A stretch of 64,000 nt of DNA from Klebsiella quasipneumoniae subsp. quasipneumoniae (GTDB lineage: Bacteria > Pseudomonadota > Gammaproteobacteria > Enterobacterales > Enterobacteriaceae). The notes under the pieces are model-generated. The model was not told the origin of the DNA. It worked only from the letters and a program-made list of their open reading frames with translations, and did no database searches. This document shows, one piece after another, positions 8,831-17,285 of the stretch. Where the stretch lies: contig NZ_CP084876.1 of assembly GCF_020525925.1 (NCBI RefSeq), positions 2,232,001 to 2,296,000 on the forward strand. The letters are read 5' to 3'. The first letter of the stretch is position 1. The number at the start of each line of letters is the position of its first letter. The position numbers were made by a program, and so were the translations under genes.

Positions 8831-9711
8831 CAGGGCTCCTTGGATTCAGCAGCGAAAGAGGGTGGGAGGGACTGCACAAAGCCGTGCCAGTGCTGTTTGC
8901 CCCAGGTCGGTTCGCGACGTTCGACCCAGGCCATGCGGTGGATCTCGATGATTGCCTGCGCCCAGCTGGCGGCGAGGGAGTCGAGAAGCCCTTCGCCTTG
9001 CTCCCGCGTCGCCGGGGTTGGGTCGCCAATCACCCCGCTGGGGCCAAAGTCATAGGACGCCCACGCCGCCGCCGGACGGCCTTTCGACAGGGTCGGGCAG
9101 GGGAATTCCGGCGGGAAGTTGGCGACCGCCCGCTCCATATGAACGCACTCCGGCGCCAGCGCCAGCATCAGCGCCGTTTCGCTATGCCCGGCGTGCATTG
9201 CCATCCGCTGTTCATGCGGGCTGAGGAACTGTTTTTCGCAGTTGGGCACGTTGAACACGTCGTGCGGGATGGCGATGAAATCCCCGTGGCGCAGGCGCAT
9301 TTCCCGGCAGGCGATCTGCAGGATTTGCGGCTGGCCGCCGTGGCCGTTGATCATCAGCAGCTTGCGAAAACCGGCCCGATAGAGGGATTCGGCGATCTCC
9401 AGCAGGGTATGCAGCAGGGTATCGCCGCTGAGGGTCAGGGTGCCGGGAAAATGCAGATGCTCCTCTGACTTACCGTAGACGATCGGCGGGATGGCGTAGG
9501 CCGGGATCGCCGCCGGCAGCCGGGCGAGGGCATGGCCCGCCACGCCGGAGGAGATCACGCTGTCCACCGAGCAGGGCAGATGGGGGCCGTGCTGTTCGAT
9601 CGCTCCGGTGGGGAGGACGATAACCGTATTGCTTTTATCCGGCAGGGCGGCCACGTCCGTCCAGCTCAGAAAAGGGAGAAAGCGCGCTGCAGGAATGTAA
9701 CCGTTAATCAT
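8830..9711 (-). CDS. Creatininase-family amidohydrolase
   Basis: A 293-residue cytosolic enzyme with the creatininase signature: LPTGAIEQHGPHLPCSVDS (about 32-50) supplies the first metal ligands, and INGHGGQPQI (about 121-130) is the conserved glycine-rich turn. A later acidic/His region (AGHSETALML, near 173-182) also matches the family. Members cleave cyclic or acyl amides (creatinine, formamides of pyrimidines). The position between the binding protein and RidA-like gene suggests hydrolysis of a ring-opened or N-acyl intermediate. GAGG lies upstream of ATG 9711. Confidence 0.83.
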   Translation of the reverse strand: MINGYIPAARFLPFLSWTDVAALPDKSNTVIVLPTGAIEQHGPHLPCSVDSVISSGVAGHALARLPAAIPAYAIPPIVYGKSEEHLHFPGTLTLSGDTLLHTLLEIAESLYRAGFRKLLMINGHGGQPQILQIACREMRLRHGDFIAIPHDVFNVPNCEKQFLSPHEQRMAMHAGHSETALMLALAPECVHMERAVANFPPEFPCPTLSKGRPAAAWASYDFGPSGVIGDPTPATREQGEGLLDSLAASWAQAIIEIHRMAWVERREPTWGKQHWHGFVQSLPPSFAAESKEP

Positions 9712-10187
9712 CGCGGTGCCTCGGAGTGAATTGGCTGGGGTAACCAGACGGTTGCTTCGACTTCAATCAATACCGTGGCGTCGGGCAGCATTTCGCTGAC
9801 CTGCACCACGGTGGATACGGGCGGCTGGTCGGGATAAAACAGCTTCCTGACCCGGCTGTAATAGGGAAAATGGTCAAGGTTGCGAAAGTACTGCACCAGC
9901 TTGATAACGTCGCCCATCTGCCCTCCCGCGGACGCCACGGTGCGGCGGATGCTTTCCAGAACGTACCAGCTCTGGGCGAGGATCGGCCCCTGCTTCGCAT
10001 CGGTTGAAAATTCCCCGGTCGCCCCCAGCAGCTCCCGCACCGGCTCAGGCACATCCTGAAAGCCGTTGACGATGGTGCCGGTCAGGGGATTGACCGGAAT
10101 AATGCCGGAGAGAAAAATAAAATCGCCGGCTCTGCGCCAGGCGGCATACCGCGCCAGCGGCGCCCCCGCGCCTGCTTCAAGACTCAT
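9708..10187 (-). CDS. RidA/YjgF-family protein (lacks the usual catalytic arginine)
   Basis: A 159-residue member of the Rid superfamily. The C-terminal block QPPVSTVVQVSEMLPDATVLIEVEA aligns with the family signature, in which active RidA imine deaminases have R-S-T-V-Q-V; here valine stands where the arginine is expected (VSTVVQV). By family knowledge, members without this arginine are not general enamine/imine deaminases, so it may have a pathway-specific hydrolase or binding role. Overlaps both neighbours (4 bases with the creatininase-like gene, 11 with the amidohydrolase). GGAGGAG precedes ATG 10187. Confidence 0.82.
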   Translation of the reverse strand: MSLEAGAGAPLARYAAWRRAGDFIFLSGIIPVNPLTGTIVNGFQDVPEPVRELLGATGEFSTDAKQGPILAQSWYVLESIRRTVASAGGQMGDVIKLVQYFRNLDHFPYYSRVRKLFYPDQPPVSTVVQVSEMLPDATVLIEVEATVWLPQPIHSEAPR

Positions 10188-11460
10188 GTGCCATCTCCTC
10201 CTGCCACACTCGCCGGTGGGTTAACCTGCCGTGGTTAACCACCAGACGGGCGGCGCTGTTTAAAGGCCAGGTAAAACGGTCGCTACCCGGGAAAATCACC
10301 ACGCTGGCCGCCGCCCCGACGGCAAAAGGGGCCGCGTCTGCCGGCGAACCGGTTAGCGCCGCGCGATCGCAGATCAGCCGAGACTGCCGGTCGAACGGGT
10401 CGCTGAGCTGGGCGCTGAACAGGCCGCAGGCCAGGGTGTCCAGCGGGTCGTAGCTTCCCGCCGGACAAAAAGCGTCCTGCACGTTGTCGCACCCAAGCAG
10501 GGTGGCCACGCCGGCGGCCTGCGCCTCGTGCAGCAGGGTGATCCCCCGCTGGCGCGGCGTGCGGCCGAACGTCGCATCCTGCAGCAGCAGGTTGGTCATC
10601 GGCAGGGCGATAAGGGTGACGCCGTGCGCCGCCAGCTGGCGCAGGATCAGCGCCGCCTGCGCGTCGCTGCCGGCGGCCAGCGCGCAGCCGTGGCTGCAGC
10701 AGATATGCCCGGGGAATGGGTGGCGGGAGAGATGTTCCGCCAGCCAGGTCAGCCCCTGAGACACCTCGCTGAGCTCCTCATCGATATGCAAATCCAGATC
10801 CAGTTCCCAGCGGGCCGCGCTGCGCAGCAGGTTTGCCATGGCCGCGGCGTCCCAGTTGGAGGAGTGAATGAAGCCCCCCAGCAGGCAGCGCTCCCCGCTG
10901 TTGGCGACCGTCCGGGCAATGGCCTCGGCGTCCGCCGGATCGCGAAACAGGGGCAGCGGGACCAGCGCCACCCGTTCCAGGGTGATGCCGCCGGTATCGA
11001 GACGGGCGATCTCCTGCCAGGCGTCCGGCGCGTCGGCGGTAAACCAGTCGATATGGCTGCGTAAATGGGTCACGCCATTTGCTGCCGCCCGGGCCAGCGC
11101 GGCGGACGCCCGACGTTGAATATCCGCCCTGGTCCAGTGTCGGCGATCCTCGTGCATGGCGTGGATCGCCGCCAGCAGCCCGGCCTGCGCTGGACGGCAG
11201 CGTTCAAGGGTAAAGGTTTTGTCCAGATGGGCATGGGGTTCCACCAGGCCGGGGAGCGTCAGGGCCCCCGCCAGGTCCCACAGGCCGGGAGCCGGCTCAA
11301 CGGAGGGCGTCACGGCGGCGATCCGTCCATCGCGAAAGGCTAGGTCCGCCAGCCGGGGTTCATCGTTGGCCTGCGTCGGCCAGCCGTCGGGCAGCGCCCA
11401 GGCCGGAAGTCGGGCGCGGCTGATGCCGGCGAGCGGCGCGCAAGAGGAGGAGAACGTCAT
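10177..11460 (-). CDS. Amidohydrolase, cytosine-deaminase-like (CodA type)
   Basis: Start placed at 11460 (427 residues), with GAGGA upstream; upstream in-frame sequence does not look coding. Metal-dependent TIM-barrel hydrolase: LPGLVEPHAHLDKTF gives the HxH pair, then HIDWF, LDLHIDEEL (His), CCSHGCAL (His) and the catalytic Asp in LLGCDNVQDAFCPAG. This layout is that of cytosine deaminase and related N-heterocycle deaminases. Located between the [2Fe-2S] reductase and RidA-like genes. It probably deaminates a pyrimidine- or triazine-like ring, but the substrate is not proven. Confidence 0.85.
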   Translation of the reverse strand: MTFSSSCAPLAGISRARLPAWALPDGWPTQANDEPRLADLAFRDGRIAAVTPSVEPAPGLWDLAGALTLPGLVEPHAHLDKTFTLERCRPAQAGLLAAIHAMHEDRRHWTRADIQRRASAALARAAANGVTHLRSHIDWFTADAPDAWQEIARLDTGGITLERVALVPLPLFRDPADAEAIARTVANSGERCLLGGFIHSSNWDAAAMANLLRSAARWELDLDLHIDEELSEVSQGLTWLAEHLSRHPFPGHICCSHGCALAAGSDAQAALILRQLAAHGVTLIALPMTNLLLQDATFGRTPRQRGITLLHEAQAAGVATLLGCDNVQDAFCPAGSYDPLDTLACGLFSAQLSDPFDRQSRLICDRAALTGSPADAAPFAVGAAASVVIFPGSDRFTWPLNSAARLVVNHGRLTHRRVWQEEMAHES

Positions 11461-11471
11461 CGTCAGTCTCC

Positions 11472-12440
11472 TCACAGATCCAAAACCAGACCCGGCGATT
11501 TCGCCCGCGAACAGCAGAGCGTGATCTGGTCGTTGCCGGCTTTCTCTTCCGCCGTCAGCACGCTGTCCCGGTGTTCGGGGAGCCCGTCGAGAACCCCGGT
11601 AATACACGATCCGCACATTCCCTGTTCGCAGGAGAGCATCACCTCCACCCCGGCATGCTGTAATACCTGAGCAATGGTTTGATCCGCGGCGACCAGCAGA
11701 CGCTGCCCGCTGGAGGCCAGCTCAATATAAAATGCGTTGTTCGCCGCGATATTATTTTCCGCCGCGGGAGTAAAGCGCTCGAATACGAATTGCGACGGCG
11801 ACCAGCGATATTCCTCCATGACTGACCGCAGTCGCTGAATAAAGCCCTCCGGGCCGCAGGCCACCACTGCGGTATCAGGGTGGGGCGTGGTTAAGCATTC
11901 GGGGATCCGCTGGCGAAACGACGCGCCTTCCTCGCTGCAGTGGATCGCCACCGTGCCGCTCGCGGCCAGCTGGGCCAGGCGCGATGTGAAGGCCGTCTGG
12001 CGCGAGCTGGCGACATAATAATGCAGCTCCAGCGCCCCTTTTCTGGCGGCAATCGCTTCGGCCATCGCCAGCAAAGGCGTGATGCCGATGCCGCCGGCAA
12101 ACAGCAGGTAGCGCCCGGCCTCCGGCAGGGGAAAATGGTTGCGCGGCGACGAAATGGAGAGCCGATCGCCGTGTTTGAGCTGCTGGTGCAAGTAGCGTGA
12201 GCCGCCGGTGGACGCGTCCGTCAGCCGGACGCAAACTTCATAATGATTAGCGCGGTCAGGCATGCCGCACAGGGAATATTGCCGCGGGCCAACGCCGGGA
12301 ATAATAATATCGATATGCGCCCCGGCGGAGTAGGCCGGTAATATTTCCCCGGCCGCCGCCTGCAATATTAAAGATAGATTTCCCTCGCCGTTGGGGCGTA
12401 TTTCCCCCACCGAGACCGAAATAAGATCGTGGCTGTGCAT
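11472..12440 (-). CDS. Oxygenase reductase, PDR/VanB family (FMN/NAD plus C-terminal [2Fe-2S])
   Basis: Start placed at 12440 (322 residues), behind GGGAGAG; the upstream reading to 12638 is not credible. Residues 1-100 form the flavin-binding barrel (PRQYSLCG), 105-220 the NAD-binding domain (LLFAGGIGITPLLAM), and the C-terminus a plant-type ferredoxin with CEQGMCGSC and a distal Cys (TLCCS). Such proteins pass electrons from NADH to a Rieske oxygenase. No Rieske oxygenase gene is in this window, so the partner is missing or encoded elsewhere. First gene of the eight-gene operon, divergent from a LysR gene. Confidence 0.88.
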   Translation of the reverse strand: MHSHDLISVSVGEIRPNGEGNLSLILQAAAGEILPAYSAGAHIDIIIPGVGPRQYSLCGMPDRANHYEVCVRLTDASTGGSRYLHQQLKHGDRLSISSPRNHFPLPEAGRYLLFAGGIGITPLLAMAEAIAARKGALELHYYVASSRQTAFTSRLAQLAASGTVAIHCSEEGASFRQRIPECLTTPHPDTAVVACGPEGFIQRLRSVMEEYRWSPSQFVFERFTPAAENNIAANNAFYIELASSGQRLLVAADQTIAQVLQHAGVEVMLSCEQGMCGSCITGVLDGLPEHRDSVLTAEEKAGNDQITLCCSRAKSPGLVLDL

Positions 12441-12540
12441 TACCGTTTTCTCTCCCTCAATCCGCTGTCTGCAGGGCGGCCAGGGGCAGCGAAGGGATAC
12501 CCGCTCCTTCGCGGTGACTGTCCGGCGTGCAAAAATGGAT

Positions 12541-12554
12541 GAAACGATCGTTTC
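12541..12554. promoter_or_regulatory. Palindromic operator candidate in the divergent reductase/LysR promoter
   Basis: GAAACGATCGTTTC is a perfect 14-bp palindrome located about 100 bases upstream of both the reductase start (12440) and the LysR start (12646). Position between a LysR regulator and a divergent catabolic operon makes it a plausible binding site for a dimeric regulator. Function is inferred. Confidence 0.45.
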
Positions 12555-12645
12555 TCCGCTATGAATGCTACGGTATTGTGATAAAACTGTTGCGTCCAGA
12601 GCTTTGATTCGCACAACCCGTTGCAAAAAAGAGAGCACCCAAACG

Positions 12646-13545
12646 ATGTTTGCCTTCTCCCGATTTCTGCTCTATTTCACCGAAGTGGCCCGTCAGGGGT
12701 CGTTTCGTAAAGCGTCAGAGGCGCTGCATGTGTCTGCGTCTTCTATTGACCGTCAGATTTTGCGCGTGGAACAGGAGCTGGCGATGCCGCTCTTCGAGCG
12801 CCATCCCACCGGGCTGCGGCTGACCGCCGCCGGGGAGCTGCTGCTGCACGCGGCCAATAACTGGAAAAAGGACTTTACCCGGGTCTGCGAGCAGCTGGAT
12901 GACCTGCGCGGACTGCGGCGGGGGCATGTGCGCATCGCCACTATCGATGCCATTAACCGGCATTTCTTTTCGACGATGCTCAAAGAGGTGCACAAACATT
13001 ATCCCAACATCTCTTTTACATTGACCACCATCAACAATATCCACATCCAGCAGGCGCTGATCTCCGGCGAGGCGGATTTCGGCATCATGCTTAATCCGCA
13101 GACCTCCCGCGAACTGCAGGTGCGGGCGTTTGCCGAAATGAATATGGGGATCGTAGTGCCGACCGGCCATCCGCTGGCCAGCCGCAGCGCTGTGCGTTTT
13201 AGCCAGTGCATCGACTATCCGTTTATCCTGCCATCCGCCCCGTTGATGATCAGTGAACCGGTGGAGGCGCTGGTGAACATCAGCGGCAACGAGGTGAAGG
13301 AGGTGGCGGTATCGAATAACATCCACATGATCCGCACCCTGATCAAAGAGCAGATGGGCATCGGCATCCTGTGCCGGCTGGATATTCTCGATGAGATCGA
13401 GTCCGGCCAGCTGGCGTTTGTGCCGCTAACCGATCCGCAGCTTAAGCCTTTCACCCTGGCGCTGTGCGTCTCGCCCGCCCGCCAGCTTTCCCTTGCCGCC
13501 TCGATGATGCTGAACCAGCTGGAGATGCTCTTCAGCCAGCTGTGA
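12646..13545 (+). CDS. LysR-type transcriptional regulator
   Basis: 299 residues from ATG 12646 (MFAFSRFLLYF). The N-terminal winged helix spans about 5-62 (FTEVARQGSFRKASEALHVSASSIDRQI). The effector domain follows (about 88-295), opening with GHVRIATIDAINRHF. It is divergent from the eight-gene catabolic operon and 295 bases upstream of the second binding-protein unit, so it is the likely pathway activator for both. The effector is presumably a pathway intermediate. Confidence 0.88.
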   Translation: MFAFSRFLLYFTEVARQGSFRKASEALHVSASSIDRQILRVEQELAMPLFERHPTGLRLTAAGELLLHAANNWKKDFTRVCEQLDDLRGLRRGHVRIATIDAINRHFFSTMLKEVHKHYPNISFTLTTINNIHIQQALISGEADFGIMLNPQTSRELQVRAFAEMNMGIVVPTGHPLASRSAVRFSQCIDYPFILPSAPLMISEPVEALVNISGNEVKEVAVSNNIHMIRTLIKEQMGIGILCRLDILDEIESGQLAFVPLTDPQLKPFTLALCVSPARQLSLAASMMLNQLEMLFSQL

Positions 13546-13679
13546 GAGACCGGACAGGCACTAAAATCATTCATTAGCGCACCGAAACGGTGCATTTAAT
13601 GAGTGCATGAATCAAAGGTTGCATGCCCAAGGGCGGCGGCGCAGGCGATTTTTCGCGGCCGCTCGCGGGCCATCAAATC

Positions 13680-13696
13680 TGGCATTGTTTTTGTAT
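13680..13696 (+). promoter_or_regulatory. Sigma-54-like promoter candidate
   Basis: TGGCAT, five bases, then TTGTAT resembles the -24/-12 element (consensus TGGCAC-N5-TTGCA): GG is followed after ten bases by GT instead of GC. It lies 145 bases before the second binding-protein gene. An upstream inverted repeat GCACCG-AAA-CGGTGC is near 13578-13592. A nitrogen-regulated promoter would fit the pathway, but the -12 mismatch leaves this uncertain. Confidence 0.35.
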
Positions 13697-13840
13697 AGCT
13701 GAGTGTGAGTAGAAGCGGTCAGTACGGGTTATCCATACGGGACATTGCTCAGTCACCATGTCGCGGTTCAATGTTGACCGGGATGGGAGGCTGAGCCACA
13801 TTCGCTCGCTCCCCCTCCCGGCGTAAAGAGGAGAGGGATA

Positions 13841-14830
13841 ATGAAAACAGGCGCACGCCTTCCCCGGGGCTTACGCTGGCTGGGCCTGATGGCCCTCGGC
13901 GGTGTCTCGCTGGCCGTTCAGGCCGAGGAAAAAATCGTTCTGCTGACCTCCTGGTACGCTCAGGCGGAGCAGGGGGGTTATTATCAGGCTCAGGCCACTG
14001 GGCTGTACAAAAAATATGGTCTCGACGTTGAGATCCGCTCCGGCGGACCGCAGGTCAACGGCATGCAGTTGCTGTTGTCGAAGCGGGCCGATGTGATCAT
14101 CGGTTACGATCTGCAGCTGCTGGAAGGCATTCAGCGCGGCTTCCAGGCGAAAGCCATTGCCGCGCCCTTTCAGTACGATCCCCAGGGGCTGCTGACCCAC
14201 GCCGATGTCACCTCCCTGCAGGGGCTGAAAGACAAAACCATTCTGGTCTCCAGCTCCGGTCAGGCGACATGGTGGCCGTGGCTGAAGGCGCAATACCAGC
14301 TGAGCGACGCTCAGGTTCGCCCCTATACCTTCAATATTCAACCCTTTGTCGTCGACGACGCTGTCGCCCAGCAGGCCTATGTCAGCTCCGAGGTGTTCCA
14401 GGTGCAGAAGGCCGGGGTGAAGGCGAACTTCTTCCTCTTTTCTGAGCATGGTTACCCTCCCTATGGCGGCATTCTCATCGCCCGCCCGGACACCATCGCT
14501 GAGCGTAAAGCGGCGATGGCGAAGTTTGTCCGCGCCTCAATGGAGGGTTGGGTGAGCTATCTCAAGGATCCGGCGCCGGGAAATGCGTTGATTAAGCAGG
14601 ACAACCCGAAAATGACCGACGATCTGCTCGCCTGGGGCGTGACCCAGATCCGTGAGCATCATCTGATCGACGGCGGGGATGCCGCCAGCCAGGGCTGGGG
14701 GACGATGACCGACGCCCGCTGGCAAAAGACGCGCGATTTTATGGTCAGCGCCGGTCTGCTGGCGGCGGCCACCGACTGGAAACAGGCCTATACCACCGAC
14801 TTTGTCCAGACCATGCAGGTAAAACCCTGA
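13841..14830 (+). CDS. ABC transporter substrate-binding protein, NMT1-like (paralogue)
   Basis: A 329-residue periplasmic protein with a signal peptide of about 29 residues (cleavage near SLAVQA-EE). It shares long blocks with the binding protein at 7847-8830, including SWYAQAEQGGYYQAQATGLYKK and RPYTFNIQPFV, so the two arose by duplication. There is no second permease or ATPase here, so it probably feeds the single transporter at 6203-7850. GAGGAGAG precedes the ATG. It heads a three-gene plus-strand unit with the deaminase-like and dioxygenase genes. Confidence 0.86.
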   Translation: MKTGARLPRGLRWLGLMALGGVSLAVQAEEKIVLLTSWYAQAEQGGYYQAQATGLYKKYGLDVEIRSGGPQVNGMQLLLSKRADVIIGYDLQLLEGIQRGFQAKAIAAPFQYDPQGLLTHADVTSLQGLKDKTILVSSSGQATWWPWLKAQYQLSDAQVRPYTFNIQPFVVDDAVAQQAYVSSEVFQVQKAGVKANFFLFSEHGYPPYGGILIARPDTIAERKAAMAKFVRASMEGWVSYLKDPAPGNALIKQDNPKMTDDLLAWGVTQIREHHLIDGGDAASQGWGTMTDARWQKTRDFMVSAGLLAAATDWKQAYTTDFVQTMQVKP

Positions 14831-14841
14831 GGAGCGACGCC

Positions 14842-16260
14842 ATGTCATTCATCATTAAAAATGCCCATGCCATCCTCAGCGGTCTGTCCGGAGAGGCGGC
14901 GCGGCTGGCCGGGCCGGATATTCGCATCCGCGACGGCAAGATTGCGGCCATCGGCAGCCTGACGCCGCTGCCGGAAGAGCGACTGATCGACGCCCGCGAC
15001 TGCGTAATCTATCCGGCATGGGTGAATACGCACCATCATCTTTTTCAGTCGCTGCTGAAGGGCGAGCCGCAGGGGCTGAACCAGAGCCTGACGGCCTGGC
15101 TGAGCGCCACGCCGTACCGCTTTCGCGCGGCTTTCGATGAACATACTTTTCGTCTGGCGGTGCGCATTGGTCTGGTGGAGCTCCTGCGCTCGGGCTGCGC
15201 CAGCGTGGCGGATCACAACTACCTGTACTGGCCGGATATGCCTTTCGATACGTCGGAGATTCTCTTCAGCGAAGGGGAAGCGCTGGGGATGCGCATCGTT
15301 CTGTGCCGGGGTGGGGCGACCCAGGGTCGGGCGGTGGAGCAGGATCTGCCGGTGGCGCTGCGTCCGGAAACCTTCGACGGCTATATGGCGGATATTGAAC
15401 GGCTGGTCAGCCGCTATCACGACCCGCGGCCCGACTCGCTGCGCCGGGTGGTGATGGCGCCCACTACCGTCCTGCACTCCGCGCCGGGCGCCCAGCTGCG
15501 GGAGATGGCGAAGCTGGCCCGCCAGCTGGGGATCCGGCTGCACAGCCATTTATCGGAAACCGTCGATTATCTTGACGCCGCGCGGCAGAAATTCGCCATG
15601 ACGCCGGTGCAGTTCTGCGCGGAGCACGACTGGCTGGGAAATGACGTGTGGTTTGCCCATCTGGTGAAGCTTCTGCCGGAGGAGATTGCCCTGCTGGGCC
15701 GCACCGGTACCGGCATTGCTCATTGTCCGCAAAGCAATGGCCGGCTGGGCAGCGGCATCGCCGATCTGCTGGCGCTGGAGCAGGCCGGGGTCCCGGTCTC
15801 GCTGGGGGTGGACGGCGCTGCCTCCAATGAAGCGGCGGATATGCAAAGCGAAGCCCATGCCGCATGGCTGCTGCAGCGCGCGCGCAAAGGGATGCTGGCG
15901 CAGCCGCGCTACGCCGGGGGCACCTTCGAGGGTGGGGCCGATGCGGCCACGGTGGAGGATGTGGTGCGCTGGGGCAGCGCCGGCGGGGCGCAGATCCTTG
16001 GCTTAGCGCAGAGCGGCACCCTGCAGGTCGGGATGCAGGCGGACCTCGCCATTTACCGGCTGGACGATCCGCGCTACTTCGGCCTGCATGATATGGCGAT
16101 TGGCCCGGTGGCCTGCGGCGGCCGCGCCGCGCTGAAGGCGCTGCTGCTGAATGGCCGGCCCATCGTGGAAGATGACGCCATTCCCGGTCTCGACCTTGAA
16201 GCGATGCGGCACGACGCGCTGGCGGCAGTCCGTACCCTCCAACAGCGCGCCGCTGTTTAA
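14842..16260 (+). CDS. Amidohydrolase, 8-oxoguanine deaminase/AtzA-like
   Basis: A 472-residue cog0402-type TIM-barrel deaminase. The metal-binding HxH is in PAWVNTHHHLFQSL (about 53-66), further ligands are in LHSHLSETVDYLD (about 233-245), and the catalytic Asp is in SLGVDGAASNEAADM. By family, such enzymes deaminate or dechlorinate purine and triazine rings (8-oxoguanine, hydroxyatrazine). It follows the binding protein by 11 bases, so is co-transcribed. Two ring deaminases in one locus suggest sequential deamination of an amino-substituted heterocycle. Confidence 0.85.
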   Translation: MSFIIKNAHAILSGLSGEAARLAGPDIRIRDGKIAAIGSLTPLPEERLIDARDCVIYPAWVNTHHHLFQSLLKGEPQGLNQSLTAWLSATPYRFRAAFDEHTFRLAVRIGLVELLRSGCASVADHNYLYWPDMPFDTSEILFSEGEALGMRIVLCRGGATQGRAVEQDLPVALRPETFDGYMADIERLVSRYHDPRPDSLRRVVMAPTTVLHSAPGAQLREMAKLARQLGIRLHSHLSETVDYLDAARQKFAMTPVQFCAEHDWLGNDVWFAHLVKLLPEEIALLGRTGTGIAHCPQSNGRLGSGIADLLALEQAGVPVSLGVDGAASNEAADMQSEAHAAWLLQRARKGMLAQPRYAGGTFEGGADAATVEDVVRWGSAGGAQILGLAQSGTLQVGMQADLAIYRLDDPRYFGLHDMAIGPVACGGRAALKALLLNGRPIVEDDAIPGLDLEAMRHDALAAVRTLQQRAAV

Positions 16261-16280
16261 CTGATCACAGGATAATGACG

Positions 16281-17270
16281 ATGAACGCAACCACCCAAAA
16301 TCAACGCTATGCCTTACAGGAACTGGAAAAAGAGGCGCTGATGGGCGCCCAGGGCGAAGAGACCTTTGCCCGCGAAGTGCGCTGTATCGACCTGTCTAAC
16401 TTTGCAGAAAGAAAAAATGACATTGCCGAACAACTGTGGGAGGCGGCGGTGGAGATCGGTTTCTTCCAGGTCAGCCACCACGGTATTCCGCTGGCGGCGA
16501 TCCGCCAGGCGTTCAGCACGACCGAGGCGTTTTTCGACCTGCCCGACGAGGTGAAGCGCCAGTATCCGCTGGCCGGCAACGCCGGCTGGGAGAGCAAGGC
16601 GCAGGTCCGGCCATCGACCCGCACGCCGGATCAAAAAGAGTCATATCAGATAACCCGTCCGCTGATGGACGGGCGCTGGCCCAGCGATCGGGAGCTGCCA
16701 GGCTTCCGACAGACGATGCTCGGATTTGAATCGCAGTGCTGGCAGCTGGGGATGAAGATCCTCTCCTGCTTTGCTTTAAAGCTCGGTTTTCCGGAATCGT
16801 TTTTTACCACCGCGCACGATCCGCAGCGTGACACCTATCAGAGCACCTTGCGCATGCTGCACTACTATGCAACCGAGCAGTCGCAGCAGGGGATGTGGCG
16901 GGCCGGCGCGCATACCGATTTTGACTGCCTGACGCTGCTGTTCCAGCGCCCCGGTCAGGGCGGCCTGCAGGTCTGCCCTGGCAAGGACCGCGAAAGCCAG
17001 CAGTGGACCAGCATTGAGCCAAGGGAAGAGGTCATCACCTGCAATATCGGCGATATGCTGATGCGCTGGAGCGACGACCAGCTGCCGTCTAACTTCCACC
17101 GGGTGAGAAACCCGCAGCCCCACGAATATCAGGGGCCGCGCTACAGCCTGGCGTTTTTCTGCCAGGCCAATAAAGATATCGAGATCCTTGGGCCGCAGAG
17201 GAAGTACCCGCCTATCAGCGCCGAGGATTATCTGCAGCAGCGGATCCAGGCCAATTTCGCCAAAGGGTAA
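16281..17270 (+). CDS. 2-oxoglutarate/Fe(II) dioxygenase, isopenicillin N synthase-like
   Basis: I prefer ATG 16281 (329 residues) over ATG 16275, because AGGA at about 16269-16272 is then eight bases away. A double-stranded beta-helix enzyme: the iron ligands are His and Asp of GAHTDFDCLTLLFQ (about 207-220) and His of NFHRVRNP (about 272-279), and RYSLAFF carries the R-x-S that binds 2-oxoglutarate. The N-terminal block IDLSNFAERKNDIAEQLWEAAVEIGFFQVSHHGI-type pattern is the DIOX_N domain. Probably hydroxylates the heterocycle or a side chain. Confidence 0.86.
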   Translation: MNATTQNQRYALQELEKEALMGAQGEETFAREVRCIDLSNFAERKNDIAEQLWEAAVEIGFFQVSHHGIPLAAIRQAFSTTEAFFDLPDEVKRQYPLAGNAGWESKAQVRPSTRTPDQKESYQITRPLMDGRWPSDRELPGFRQTMLGFESQCWQLGMKILSCFALKLGFPESFFTTAHDPQRDTYQSTLRMLHYYATEQSQQGMWRAGAHTDFDCLTLLFQRPGQGGLQVCPGKDRESQQWTSIEPREEVITCNIGDMLMRWSDDQLPSNFHRVRNPQPHEYQGPRYSLAFFCQANKDIEILGPQRKYPPISAEDYLQQRIQANFAKG

Positions 17271-17285
17271 ACGTACCGGCGCGGG

